Origin: Owenia fusiformis
Lineage: Eukaryota > Annelida > Polychaeta > Sabellida > Oweniidae
Assembly (NCBI GenBank): GCA_903813345.2
Contig: CAIIXF020000006.1
Span: forward strand, 19,783,936-19,847,935
Direction: 5' to 3'
Length of the DNA stretch: 64,000 bases
The notes beneath the pieces were generated by a model, which searched no databases, was not told the DNA's origin, and worked only from the letters and a program-made list of their open reading frames with translations. This document shows, one piece after another, positions 1 through 23,710 of this stretch; the stretch's first letter is position 1; the number at the start of each line of letters is the position of its first letter. Both the position numbers and the translations under genes were made by a program.

Positions 1-2930
1 TTGTTAACTTTATAGCATGGATTTTCAAAAAGCTTTACATTGGCCATATTCCTTTACATTCTTGGACTTAGATTATTTTACGATCTAACGAGGTGAAATT
101 TTATGGCATGCGTTTTCAAAAAGCTTTATATTGGCCATATTCCTTTACATTCTTGGACTTAGATTATTTTACGATCTATAGAAGTGAAATTTTATGGCAT
201 GCATTTTCAAAAAGCTTTACATTGGCTATATTCCTTTACATTCTTGGACTTAGATTATTTTACGATGTAACGAGGTGAAATTTTATGGCATGCATTTTCA
301 AAAAGCTTTACATTGGCCATTTTCCTTTACATTCTTGGACTTAGAATATTTTACGATATATACTTGATAACTTTTAAGGCATGTATTTTCAAAAAGCTTT
401 ACATTGGCCATATTCCTTTACATTCTTGGACTTAGAATATTTCACGAAGCAAAGTTGTGAACTTTTTAAGCAGGCATTTTCAAAAAGCTTTACATTGGCG
501 AAATTCCATTACATTCTTGGACTTAGAATATTTTGTGATTGAAAGTTGTGAATTTTTATAGCATGCATTTTCAAAAAGCTTTACATTGGCCATATTCCTT
601 TACATTCTTGGACTTAGATTATTTTACGATCTATAGAAGTGAAATTTTACAGCATGCATTTTCAAAAAGCTTTACATTGGCCATATTCCTTTACATTCTT
701 GGACTTAGATAATTTTACGATCTAACGAGGTGAAATTTTATGGCATGCATTTTCAAAAAGCTTTACATTGGCCATATTCCTTTACATTCTTGGACTTAGA
801 TTATTTTACGATCTATAGAAGTGAAATTTTATGGCATGCATTTTCAAAAAGCTTTACATTGGCTATATTCCTTTACATTCTTGGACTTAGATTATTTTAC
901 GATCTTACGAGGTGAAACTTTATGGCATGCATTTTCAAAAAGCTTTACATTGGCCATTTTCCTTTACATTCTTGGACTTAGAATAATTTACGATATATAC
1001 TTGATAACTTTTAAGGCATGTATTTTCAAAAAGCTTTACATTGGCCATATTCCTTTACATTCTTGGACTTAGAATATTTCACGAAGCAAAGTTGTGAACT
1101 TTTTATGCAGGCATTTTCAAAAAGCTTTACATTGGCGAAATTCCATTACATTCTTGGACTTAGAATATTTTGTGATTGAAAGTTGTGAATTTTTATAGCA
1201 TGCATTTTCAAAAAGCTTTACATTGGCCATATTCCTTTACATTCTTGGACTTAGATTATTTTACGATCTATAGAAGTGAAATTTTACAGCATGCATTTTC
1301 AAAAAGCTTTACATTGGCCATATTCCTTTACATTCTTGGACTTAGATTATTTTACGATCTAACGAGGTGAAATTTTATGGCATGCATTTTCAAAAAGCTT
1401 TACATTGGCCATTTTCCTTTACATTCTTGGACTTTGAATATTTTACGATCTAACGAGGTGAAATTTTATGGCATGCATTTTCAAAAAGCTTTACATTGGC
1501 CATTTTCCTTTACATTCTTGGACTTAGAATATTTTACGATATATACTTGATAACTTTTAAGGCATGTATTTTCAAAAAGCTTTACATTGGCCATATTCCT
1601 TTACATTCTTGGACTTAGAATATTTCACGAAGCAAAGTTGTGAACTTTTTATGCAGGCATTTTCAAAAAGCTTTACATTGGCGAAATTCCATTACATTCT
1701 TGGACTTAGAATATTTTGTGATTGAAAGTTGTGAATTTTTATAGCATGCATTTTCAAAAAGCTTTACATTGGCCATATTCCTTTACATTCTTGGACTTAG
1801 ATTATTTTACGATCTATAGAAGTGAAATTTTACAGCATGCATTTTCAAAAAGCTTTACATTGGCCATATTCCTTTACATTCTTGGACTTAGATTATTTTA
1901 CGATCTAACGAGGTGAAATTTTATGGCATGCATTTTCAAAAAGCTTTACATTGGCCATTTTCCTTTACATTCTTGGACTTAGAATATTTCACGAAACAAA
2001 GTCATGAACTTTTTATACAGCATTTTCAAAAAGCTTTACATTAGCTAAATTCCATTACATTCTTGGACTTAGATTATTTTGCGATTGAAAATTGTGAACT
2101 TTTAAACATGCATTTTCAAAAAGGTTTACATTGGCCATATTCCTTTACATTCTTGCACTTAATTTATTTTGCGATCTATAGAAGTAAATTTTATGGCATG
2201 CATTTTCAAAAAGCTTTACATTGGCCATTTTCCTTTACATTCTTGGACTTAGAATATTTTGCGATTGAAAGTTGTGAACTTTTAGAGCATGCATTTTCAA
2301 AAACCTTTACATTGGCAATATTCCTTTACATTCTTGGACTTAGATTATTTTACGATATATACTTGATAACTTTCAAGGCATGTATTTTCAAAAAGCTTTA
2401 CATTGGCCATATTCCTTTACATTCTTGGACTTAGAATATTTCACGAAGCAAAGTTGTAAACTTTTTATGCAGGCATTTTCAAAGAGCTTTACATTGGCGA
2501 AATTCCATTACATTCTTGGACTTAGATTATTTTGCGATTGGAGGTTGTGAACTTTTATAGCATGCATTTTCAAAAAGCTTTACATTGGCCATATTCCTTT
2601 ACATTCTTGGACTTAGAATATTTTACGATCTAACGAGGTGAAATTTTACAGAATGCATTTTCAAAAAGCTTTACATTGGCCATATTCCTTTACATTCTTG
2701 GACTTAGATTATTTTACGATCTAACGAGGTGAAATTTTATGGCATGCATTTTCAAAAAGCTTTACATTGGCCATTTTCCTTTACATTCTTGGACATAGAT
2801 TATTTTACAATCTACATGTATAGAAGTGAATTGAAAGTTATGAACTTTTATAGTATGCATTTTCAAAAAGCTTTACAATGGCCATTTTCCTTTACATTCT
2901 TGGAATCGGATTATTTTACGATGTAAACCT
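1..2930 (+). repeat. 91-bp satellite array, forward orientation
   Basis: About 32 tandem copies of a unit of about 91 bp. Each contains the core TTTTCAAAAAGCTTTACATT, then CATTCTTGGACTTAGA, then a variable stretch such as ACGATCTATAGAAGTGAAAT. The variable stretch separates sub-types (ACGATCTAACGAGG, ACGATATATACTTGATAACT, ACGAAGCAAAGTTGTGAACT, GTGATTGAAAGTTGTGAATT). The order of sub-types repeats every 637 bp at first and every 546 bp later, which is a higher-order structure. Because 91 is not a multiple of 3, many short open frames run through it; they are by-products of the repeat, not genes. The array starts at or before the window edge. It may lie in an early GBE1 intron or upstream of that gene. 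Confidence 0.95.
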
Positions 2931-3738
2931 TGACTTGTTCTTCCCCTTACATGTACCTACGTGTACTTCTGAGTAATTTGTAATTAACAATCAAATCAAC
3001 AAATATTCACATATCATATTAGCAGATGTCTGGCGAAATTACATTACAATAAGATATTCTGATCGATAGAGTATTTGGTTATAAAACCGGAAGTGTTTTC
3101 TCTGAGGTCGGCGCGTCAAATTCCATATATGTATTCTACCTTCGATATTAAGTATTTGCCGGTACATCCTCCCGATTAATACCTATCATTAGGTGCTTTC
3201 AACACCATGTTTTTCTAATGTTATCGCAAAATAGTCCATAAAATGAAGGAAATGTTTCAAAGTTAAGAAATTTGATCGGCATTTTACCAAAAGAGCTTCT
3301 GCGCATGAGTTCTGCGCATGTCAAAAGCCCGTCAAACGTTCTCATTTCTTTTAACATTTCTCGCCTTTTACACGACTTTCCCACCTGGAATCATACTCTA
3401 TCATCAAATTAGAAATATAAGGCATAACTTTAGATCGATTTCCAACCATCTCTTGTGAAAGTATTGAAGATGATCGGGGAAAACAATCCCGTCTATTCGA
3501 GGGGCTCTCTTGGGGATTTCTTCAATCACTATCAATACTATTGTCTTATGCAAGTTCATTTCTATATTTAGCGATCTTTACTGTATTCTCTCCAATGACA
3601 TATGGTTTTTACAATTCTACATGTACTGTACGTCGTGAAAGAACAGAATCCAACAAATACCAAATCTAAAAGTCAAAATAAGTAGGCTAAAGGAAAGGGG
3701 ACAGTAAAGCGTGGAAATACATGTACAGCATTCTATGA
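2931..3738. other. non-satellite spacer between opposed arrays
   Basis: About 800 bp of apparently single-copy AT-rich DNA separates the forward and reverse satellite arrays. I see no convincing exon, RNA gene or transposon end in it. A minus-strand open frame at 3199-3384 resembles no family I know. Confidence 0.6.
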
Positions 3739-5655
3739 GAGTTCACAACTTAAATCGTAAAATGAGCTAAGTCCAGGAATGTAAAGGAATTTGGCCAATG
3801 TAAACCTTTTTGAAAATACATAACATAATAGTTTACAACTTTAAATCTTGATATAATCTAAGTCCAAAAATGTAATGGAATATGGCCAATGTAAAGCTTT
3901 TTGAAAATGGATGGCATAAAATTTCACTTCTATAGATCGTAAAATATTCTAAGTCCAAGAATGTAAAGGAAAATGGCCATTGTAAAGCTTTTTGAAAATG
4001 CCTGAATTAAAAGTTATCTACTTTACATAGTAAAATAATCTAAGTCCAAGAATGTAATGGAATTTTGCCAATGTAAAGCTTTTTGAAAATGCCTGCATAA
4101 AAAGTTCACAACTTTGTTTCGTGAAATATTCGAAGTCCAAGAATGTAAAGGAATATGGCCAATGTAAAGCTTTTTGAAAAGACGTGCCTTAAAAGTTATC
4201 AAGTATATATCGTAAAACATTCTAAGTCCAAGAATGTAAAGGAAAATGGCCAATGTAAAGCTTTTTGAAAATGCATGCCATAAAATTTTACTTCTATAGA
4301 TCGTAAAATAATCTAAGTCCAAGAATGTAAAGGAAAATGGCCAATGTAAAGCTTTTTGCAAATGCATGCTGTAAAATTTCACTTCTATAGATCGTAAAAT
4401 AATCTAAGTCCAAGAATGTAAAGGAATATGGCCAATGTAAAGCTTTTTGAAAATGCATGCTATAAAAATTCACAACTTTCAATCACAAAATATTCTAAGT
4501 CCAAGAATGTAATGGAATTTCGCCAATGTAAAGCTTTTTGAAAATGCCTGCATAAAAAGTTCACAACTTTGCTTCGTGAAATATTCTAAGTCCAAGAATG
4601 TAAAGGAATATGGCCAATGTAAAGCTTTTTGAAAATACATGCCTTAAAAGTTATCAAGTATATATCGTAAAATATTCTAAGTCCAAGAATGTAAAGGAAA
4701 ATGGCCAATGTAAACCTTTTTGAAAATGCATGCCATAAAATTTCACCTCGTTAGATCGTAAAATATTCTAAGTCCAAGAATGTAAAGGAAAATGGCCAAT
4801 GTAAAGCTTTTTGAAAATGCACGCCATAAAATTTCACCTCGTTAGATCGTAAAATAATCTAAGTCCAAGAATGTAAAGGAATATAGCCAATGTAAAGCTT
4901 TTTGAAAATGCATTCTGTAAAATTTCACCTCGTTAGATCGTAAAATATTCTAAGTCTAAGAATGTAAAGGAATATGGCCAATGTAAAGCTTTTTGAAAAT
5001 GCATGCCATAAAATTCACTTCTTTATATGATAAAATAATCTAAGTCCAAGAATGTAAAGGAAAATGACCAATGTAAAGCTTTTTGAAAATGCATGCCATA
5101 ACATTTCACTTCTATAGATCGTAAAATAATCTTAAGTCCAAGAATGTAAAGGAAAATGGCCATTGTAAAGCTTTTTGAAAATGCCTGCATAAAAAGTTCA
5201 CAACTTTGCTTCGTGAAATATTCTAAGTCCAAGAATGTAAAGGAATATGGCCAATGTAAAGCTTTTTGAAAATGCATGCTGTAAAAGTTCACCTCTTCAG
5301 TTCGTAAAATATTCTAAGTCTAAGAATGTAAGGGAAAATGGCCAATGTAAAGCTTTTTGAAAATGCATGCCATAAATTACACTTCTATATATCATAAAAT
5401 ATTCTAAGTCCAAGAATGTAAAGGAATATGGCCAATGTAAAGCTTTTTGAAAATGCCTACATTAAAAGTTCACAACTTTCAATCGTAAAATAATCAAAGT
5501 CCAAGAATGTAATGGAATATCGCCAATGTAAAGCTTTTTGAAAATGCCTGCATTAAAAGTTCACAACTTTCAATCGTAAAATAATCAAAGTCCAAGAATG
5601 TAATGGAATATCGCCAATGTAAAGCTTTTTGAAAATACATGCCTTAAAAGTTTAA
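3739..5655 (-). repeat. 91-bp satellite array, reverse orientation
   Basis: About 21 copies of the same unit as at 1-2930 but reverse-complemented (AATGTAAAGCTTTTTGAAAA followed by TCTAAGTCCAAGAATG). The copies include the same sub-types. The first units (3739-4020) are the most diverged, as expected at an array edge, and the last units end in a duplicated copy around 5460-5655. The two arrays form an inverted pair with an 0.8-kb loop. Confidence 0.95.
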
Positions 5656-6113
5656 AAGTTCAGTAAGAGGGATGTTTTTAAATTTCTCAACTCGTCATTG
5701 TAAAGAAAAAAAGCTTTACTTAAAAATGACATAAATTTTTGTCCCTAAATCTTGACACTGATGTGTCTGTTTATCATATTAGAATAGTAACAAAGACCTC
5801 AATTTTATGATTTATGTCAAATATGACCTCAAATTTGTCCATTGTTAAAATGGCAATGGCCAGAATAAAATTTTAGGTCATATTTTACGCCATAAATCAT
5901 AAAATCTCGGCCTTTAAATAAATATTGGTAATCGTAATGCCTTTAACTTTTCCATGATCATTTCCATCAATTTTGCCTGTTGTTGTTTTCATTTATCTAG
6001 CTTGTTGTGAGATATTCTAGTGAAACCCCTGTTTTGGATTTCGTTTTTATGTGGAGTTGACCATTTTGATATGCATTACTCAAATGCGCTTTTTCGAAGA
6101 TTTGAAATGGACA
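5656..6113. other. unassigned AT-rich sequence
   Basis: No gene or RNA recognised. Around 5810-5900 there is an imperfect inverted pair (TTTATGATTTATGTCAAAT against CATAAATCATAAAATC), possibly an eroded foldback element. Confidence 0.4.
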
Positions 6114-6118
6114 ATTGT

Positions 6119-6405
6119 CAGGCCCGTAGCCAGGGGGGGTTCGGGGGGTTCGGGCGAACCCCCCCCCTGCCAAAATTTCTTTCAAAATCATGCAGTTTTC
6201 CACCATTCTGACTATTTTTTGAGTGATCTTTGGCCAAATTTGCCAAAGTGAACCCCCCCTAGAATTTTTAAAAATAAGTGATACGTTGCCGAACTTTGTC
6301 TGAACGTTCACTGACGCTGCAAGACAAATATACGACTGAAAGTGAACCCCCCTAGATTTTTCGGGAAAAGTGAACCCCCCTTGGGAAATTCTGGCTACGG
6401 GCCTG
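6119..6405. mobile_element. non-autonomous inverted-repeat element, copy 1 (5-bp target duplication)
   Basis: The termini are CAGGCCCGTAGCCAG and CTGGCTACGGGCCTG, perfect inverted repeats of about 15 bp. The element is flanked by a direct duplication ATTGT at 6114-6118 and 6406-6410. The interior has G-runs and C-runs (AACCCCCCC) that also pair as subterminal inverted repeats, and no coding capacity. A second copy lies at 12122-12333. It is a MITE-like element whose transposase family I cannot assign from the termini. Confidence 0.88.
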
Positions 6406-6410
6406 ATTGT

Positions 6411-7456
6411 TTTCAGTCATTAAAGTCATAAGAAGAGTAAATAGAACATCTTTAAGGCTTCAAATGATCTCGGGTTGATGAAAAAACTCTTGTTGATACA
6501 AACATCATAAAAACATGAGTAATCTCCAAGCTGTAATTATTTGGAAAAATATTCAACATTTTAATAAAATGTCTTACATGCATAAGATTTAGACGACTAT
6601 GATGTGTGAGGCTGAATTTGGATAAAAAGTGTCAAAAATCAGGAAAACCCCAAACAGCCTCACATTTATGCGGGTAGAATGCCTCCCCTGAATTCGAAGT
6701 GTATTAGTATAGTCGTGTAGATGTTAGCTTGAGTCTTCAGGAACATATATTTTATTATTTTTGAAATGGCACCATTTGTACACCTTCTTTTTACCTCAAT
6801 TGATTCTAACATTGATTTCTTATGTTCTATCTACATGACAAAAATTTTGACCATCTCAACTTGCTGAAGTATTCACTTTAAGTTTAAATCAATGTTATTT
6901 CAAAATGTCCACCCGGAACCTTTTGGAATGGATTTAATGAACGTAACCAAATTGATGTCAAAGTGAATGTTGATCCAGATTCTCTGGGAGAAAAATGGCC
7001 ACACATCTTTAAAAAACCTGGCTCAGCATTCCCTTCGGTAAAATTCATAAAGCCATTCAGATATAGTGATTGATAAAACTCAATCAATTAAATGAACTGA
7101 ATGTGTTCGTGTTAGTAGTCCCTCCCATTATCTTTCAGTTATAAACCTCCTTCTTTGAACTTTATTTCTCCTGACCATTACTTAAAGTTCATGTGCAAAA
7201 CTTATTTCCATATTTCTGAACATTTACTTATACAGGTGAACAAACATGCAGTGTATACCTCAAGGATGTAAAAAGGATCTCAAAATTGGTAAAATGCACC
7301 AATATTTCAATTTTCAAATGGTAAATCGGTTTTCAGCTAATACGCTTAGCCCAAGATGCTTAGCTATTTTCAAAATGTTATGTAGGTGCAGCACCCACTT
7401 AAATGCTTGGAAGATCATTCACCTGCATATATTAAGCTTTATTGTACCTCTTTTAG
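6411..7456. other. region upstream of the first visible GBE1 exon
   Basis: No exon encoding the missing first 50 or so residues of GBE1 could be recognised here. A minus-strand open frame at 6884-7087 has protein-like composition but no family I recognise. This is probably intron sequence of GBE1, since the first visible exon starts with a split codon behind a good splice acceptor. Confidence 0.5.
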
Positions 7457-18032
<10,576 letters not shown>

Positions 18033-19497
18033 GGACTACTTTCCCTGCTTAGAATAGTACTGATAAGCTCAGCCCCCTGGCTAGCTGTTGCGCTAATACA
18101 AAATATCAATGAGATGGCTCTCTGAACAGGTGGAGATGGAGATCGTTATAACGTGTATTCTCAATTTCATTGGATGATTCACTTTTTATGACGTAAAATA
18201 GAAGAGCTCATTCATTTGACGTGCTGATGAGTTTGTAAGTGGACAGTAGTGAATCATTTATCAGTATTGATCTGTCAGTCTGTTCATCAGTACATGCAAT
18301 AACATTTTTCTTCAAAATGGCAGCTACAGTACCTTAATAGTGAGATAGCAAAATACAAAATGGCTACCCAAACATGGGTTCTGTTTTGAAATATTGAAAA
18401 TGAGAGTCTTTTTGGAAATAGTCCATAAAGATTAGTGTAAAATAGTGTGGGATTTGCCGCTCAGTGGAGTTGCCATATTTATCTAATATACATGAATGAA
18501 ATACTGTGGCACAAATGTAGCTATGCTTTATGGACAGTGCATTATTCCGATATAATGCATTGAGAACCACTACTAATCATGTAGAGTTATATGTCATGCA
18601 TTGTTGAGTGTTATTATATATGTATGAAAGCCTACATGTACATAATATGAACACAACTCAATTGTAATTTGGAAATCTATCCTGCCTGATATTTGCCAAT
18701 ATTAAAATGCTGGATCAGCAGTTTCTGCGTTTTAGTAAAAGAAGTGTGGAAAATATAAATCTTATTGTGCCATTATATCTTTCTCAATCAAGTTGCATTA
18801 TTGGTTGCAAGAAATGAAATGTGATGGGTATCAGAATGTGAAAATCTGGTTTCATATACTGTAAATTTAAATAGCTATAAATGTTTAGACTATTGTTCTT
18901 GTGTTTAGACTTGTAGAAGTACGTCAATGTGGTTGACACAGCCTTTGTAAAAGGTATGAAGGGGTTACGTCATGTCATTACTAATTTGTGGTCTATTGCA
19001 ACAAATAGATTATATATTATATAATATAAATATGTTTAAATATATACTCTCTAACCAGGTAGTCTGGCATGTTATTTACCCTTATTCTGAAATTATACAT
19101 ATTGAGATTTGTGCAGTGAAAGAGATGGTCTTCCATGAGAAGGCTTTCCAAAGGAACTATTTATGAAGTAATTGATTAGGTATTAAGACAACAGACCAAA
19201 ATCTAATTTTCTCTAAAGAAAGGATATTATTGAAACTTTAAGCCAGTATTGTGTCATATAGCAGGGTTTAAACCCAAGTTTTCCAAGAATCTAGCTCACA
19301 ATCATGAGGCAATGGTAGATATATCATTGTTTTTGTCTCTTCCTGTCCCACTTTCTTTGTAAACTGTATAATAGGAAGCTCCTTGTTCTTGAACAAAATA
19401 TTACCAAACATAGAATTCAATTATTGTAAGTTTACAATTATATTGTGCAGAATGTATGTAAACTGCAGTCAAACTGCATAGTGTGCTGATGAATAAA
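18033..19497 (+). other. probable GBE1 3' untranslated region
   Basis: Open of other genes and directly downstream of the TGA. It contains an eroded transposon end at 18300-18480 (GTGGGATTTGCCGCTCAGTG, matching the end at 17043-17070). An AATAAA at 19492-19497 could serve as polyadenylation signal. The extent of the UTR is inferred only. Confidence 0.35.
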
Positions 19498-19727
19498 TAT
19501 TATGTACATGCCATATTTCAAGGTTTCAAACTCTCTTGTTGTGCAGAATATAAGGCCTGGGGATTTGTTAAGTTGACATTATTCATTGGGTCCTTAACTC
19601 CTTAACTCTTCAGTGAAATGTTTTAATTTTCCAGTACTTGAAAATATGAGGAAATTGGCAAAAAGGGCCAAACATGTCAATCATGAAATATGATCATGCT
19701 GCAAGCTTTTCAGATCCCAACTCTCAT

Positions 19728-20245
19728 TATCCCATCAAACGAAGTTCGGAGGGATAAAGGGAGCGCCTCCGTTCCATTTGTCCGTCCGTACGTCTGTCCG
19801 TCCGTTCGTCCGGGCAATAACTCAAATACCGCTGGCCCGAGTTTGTTCATATTTTGTACACATATACCCAATGGGGGTAGAAGTTCTGCTCGATTTTCAA
19901 AATGGCCGCTCAAAAAAAATGGCGGCCATTTTAGTGCCGATTTTACAGTAATTTAGGTACTGCATATAAAACTGTAATAACAATATGTTTTAAATGTAAA
20001 AAAGTTATATAAAGCATTGATTAAGCTAGAAATGTAAATATAGAAGAAATTCATGGCAGCCATCTTGAAAAATGGCTGCCTTTGCACGTCATTTTACGAT
20101 TTTTGCTGTAACTTGAAAAGTAGTGGAGCGATTTTGTTCATATTTGGTATGTGAATACTTAAAGCATGGCACAATGTCTAATGACATTTTGGGTAGTAGG
20201 CGGCCATTTTGAAAAATGGGCGCCATTTTTACGTTTTTTACGATA
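19728..20245. mobile_element. diverged copy of the CCGTCCGT repeat element carrying array-type units
   Basis: It begins TATCCCATCAAACGAAGTTC and the CCGTCCGT-rich stretch, as at 16231. It then continues into units like those of the 9.07-kb hAT-like element (CTGTAACTTGAAAAGTAGTG, GTATGTGAATACTTAAAGCA, GGCGGCCATTTTGAAAAATG). So the two element types share their interior. No terminal duplication identified. Confidence 0.65.
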
Positions 20246-21818
20246 TCAGTAGGAAGATATAATTTCACGTATTAAAATCATATTTTCCAGCAATGACTTC
20301 AAATTCGGAACCACACCCATATCACATTTTCTTCAATAACTCCAAACATGTGTAAACATTGACCAGGTGCATGTAAATTCAGATTTCAAAAATCTGATAT
20401 CTTTCGAAAAACAGTTAAGATCTGCACTTTTAACCCAAATCGTTTATGTAACTTAAGTGAGGAATTAAATCGACGATTCTGTTGTCTTCTGAGCTATTTT
20501 TTTCGCAAACATGAACATTTCTAAAACATACGATACTGATATACGTTTGTGAGAAAAAACGCCGTGAGGATTCTGCCTACAAAGCGTGAAATAAGGAAAA
20601 AAATCGTACCTTCGACATTCCGACATTTTGTTACCAAAACGAACCGTTTTGGTAACCAGCGTAATCGAGTGGATCACCAGTGAATTTATCAACGTTTACA
20701 ATATTTTTGGGTGATCGTGAGGTCACTGTATAAACCAATGGGATTGGGAGCAATGGCCTGACCCCCGGTTATAAGCACTATCAGTATGCAGTTTACCCTT
20801 TGGATTCGTTCAACTTCGCTTCTTAAAAGAGAGCTTCGTTTATAACTAGACTCTGCGCGCAGGGTATATACATGCATATATATATTTGGGGCAAGCCCAA
20901 ATCATCAGTCTACCTTTCTTCTCATAGAAAGTAAAGATCACGATCAACTGCATACCGACTGTGGTTATAACGCCTAATGTCAATGGATGCATTTTTAACT
21001 AAAAACATAGAACATCAAAAATTGAATATTTATCAATTATCATTGCACTAAGCAGTACGTTCATCACATCTTATCTGTATATTTAATATCGTAAAAAAAG
21101 TTACATGCCAGTTCGGATATTTCAGATGTTCCAATCGTCTAGTAGAATAATAACTGTAAGCTAGTTCCATACTTCAATATGGTAAATACCCACATACAGT
21201 TTTGGAAAATATTACCTATTTTATTAAATATTGTAATTGGAATCTTGAACATTAAAGAAAATGCATCATCCGGATATACTTTTAAAGTTATTCCAAAATT
21301 TAAAAATTCAGTGACCCAGTACGTAGTTTTCTCATCTTTTAGAAAAAAAGGATATTTATTCATGAGTAATTAATAATCTAGATATATTTATGCACTATTT
21401 GTGCGAAAGTGAAAGATGTAGAGCGCGTGTAAAATGAATTATACAAGTATGTACCTCAAAGTAACATGGACTCCAATAAGGAAGCCATTAAAATTTCTGG
21501 ATATACTGAACTACCTTAAGTAGAAATTGCACTCAAGCGTTCAAGGTTATGTTTTACATTTATATGTACTGTATGATTATTCAAGCAGTGGCCTGCATGA
21601 ATATCTGACACACAGCTGGTAGATTTTATACAACATAGAATAAAGAAGAGACGTTTGCTTCTTCATTTTTTTCATCCTAGATACAACTGAATATACATGT
21701 AATATGCACGAAATATCAATAACCAGGGACTTTAGAGCCGGAATACCATCACATTGGTTTTCTCGTACGAAACAGAATGTTTTCTAGTGCTGCAGTCGTA
21801 TTTTTAGGTAAGTACAAG
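20246..21818. other. intergenic sequence
   Basis: No exon with convincing family similarity on either strand. Short open frames at 20465-20692 and 21139-21373 look random. Confidence 0.5.
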
Positions 21819-21822
21819 TTAA

Positions 21823-22836
21823 GGTGACATTTAAGTTAATCAAAAGTACAAAAACATGGGAGCCATATTTTTTTGATAAAGTCGGAAGATTTTGTATACT
21901 GTTTTCCTTGTATGTGAATGCATTTCCTGACTAAAGAGACACATAAAAGAAAACCTCACATTTAACGCATTTTTCATAACTATGAATTGGGAGGTGCATG
22001 GCTCCCCAAAGCTAGCATGAAGAGTGTGAAGTGAGGCTATTTTTGAAAGTTTCAAGGAGTAGCCTTGCAACAGTCACACATTTGCAAGAATTCAAAATTT
22101 CCCAATATAATCTTACCTTACCAAGGAACAACGAAGGAGCATGAAAGTGTGTACTTCTTGCATTGTTAGAGTATAATAAAGCTCAAACCATTGTGAATTC
22201 TAAATATTTCATGTCCACCATTTTGTTTCCTGGAACTATTTTTTAGTCCAGAGTTTTCCTCCTTCATGTATCCATTGTTTATCATTCATAAAGCCTCTAT
22301 CATGTATCTATCATGATAATTATACTGTAATAGATAAATATACAAGTGATAATCCATGCCACTTGGTGTAGTCACAAAACTTTTATGAGGATTTATCATG
22401 TTTATCAGGAAGTCTAGAAGTAGTTCCGGCAAACAAAATGGTAGACATGAAATATATGAATTTACAATGGTTTGAGCTTTATTATACTCTAACAATGCAA
22501 GAAGTGCACATTTTCATGCTCCTTCGTTGTTCCTGGGAAAGGTAAGATGATTTGTAGAAATTTTAGACTCTTGCAAATGTGTGACTGTTGCAAGGCTACT
22601 CCTTGAAACTTTCAAAAATTAGCCTCACTTCGCACTCTTCATGCTAGCTTTGGGGATCCATGCACCTCCAATTCATAGTTTCGAAAAATGTGTTTATGTA
22701 TGATGTTAACTTTGACATGTTTCATTAGTCAAGATATACAATTCATACACAAGGTAAACAGATTTTAATAACATGTGTCTTTATCAAAAAAATGTGGCAG
22801 TCATTTTTTGTACTTTTCATTTAATTTAGCTTCGCC
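21823..22836. mobile_element. 1-kb foldback element with TTAA target site
   Basis: Long inverted arms: about 21823-22240 and 22420-22836 pair over almost 400 bp (CAAGGCTACTCCTTG, CATGCTAGCTTTGGGG, AAGCTCAAACCATTGT and their complements) around a loop of about 180 bp. The ends GGTGACATTTAAGTTAAT and GGCGAAGCTAAATTAAAT (reverse complement) are bordered by TTAA at 21819-21822 and 22837-22840. TTAA targets are typical of piggyBac and Kolobok transposons. No transposase. Arm divergence is visible but modest. Confidence 0.82.
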
Positions 22837-22964
22837 TTAAGTTTTAAATGTTTGGAACTACTTTGAATTTAAAAAATAAGCAATCAAATAACTATATTGT
22901 AACATTATATGAAAAAATGGAAACATATGTATAAGTCCCAACGTTTGTACATTTCAGATAGTTA

Positions 22965-23573
22965 CAGTGCTGATATATAATAATTAGGGGTGCGTTTTCA
23001 AACTAAACAGAGTGCTCCTACCAAAATAAATTTAAATGAATACCCCTGAGACTCTTATCTGATAGATAGAATGCACAAATAAAACAAAAGTTTTGCTATT
23101 ATAGGTAAAAAGTTCTCTTCAAATTACGAAGTGATTTTACCTGTTAATTCTGTTCATGGTCCGCCATTTTTGCGGAAGTTACACTGAAACGCAAACTCCA
23201 TGAAACGAAACGAAATCACTAGAAAAAACATGGCACACATTGTGCGCATGTGCAGCAAAGTTTTAACCAATCAGATTATTTGATTATTTTGCGCACATGA
23301 ATTATTTGCTTCTGAGCACTTACAAGCTTACCACAATAAACAAACCTGGCAGAGACTACCCTGAGCCTACTTCATTTTGGCGAAATTTCAGCTCAAACTC
23401 GTGACAAATGAACTATGCATACGCTGGTGTGAAGCCTTGGAGACACTCATTTTGGTATATATGATTTATGGTGTATACTTTTCTGCAGTTTGTGTGAGTT
23501 TGGGACATTAAATGTTAAAATTCAAGAAAATATGGCAATAAAACGACTAATCAATTAATATATACCAGCACTG
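22965..23573. mobile_element. 609-bp element with TA target duplication
   Basis: Ends CAGTGCTGATATATAATAAT and (reverse complement) CAGTGCTGGTATATATTAAT, flanked by TA at 22963-22964 and 23574-23575. Non-coding, consistent with a Tc1/mariner-type MITE. Confidence 0.75.
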
Positions 23574-23710
23574 TAGTGCAGTAATTTGTAATTTATGGAG
23601 TTTCAGCCATGTAATTTTTTGTGTCATGATTGGGTATTCAATTGAATGGTTGTGATCTGCTGTTTACACTTATAATCCACCTTGAGTGGTCATCATTAGC
23701 AGCCTGATTA

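Noticed and set aside
93-2926. Many open frames of 60-120 codons with FQKALHWPYSFTFLDLDYF-like sequence, also on the minus strand at 4023-5292
   Set aside because: They are translations of the 91-bp satellite; frames shift from unit to unit and appear wherever sub-types avoid stops.
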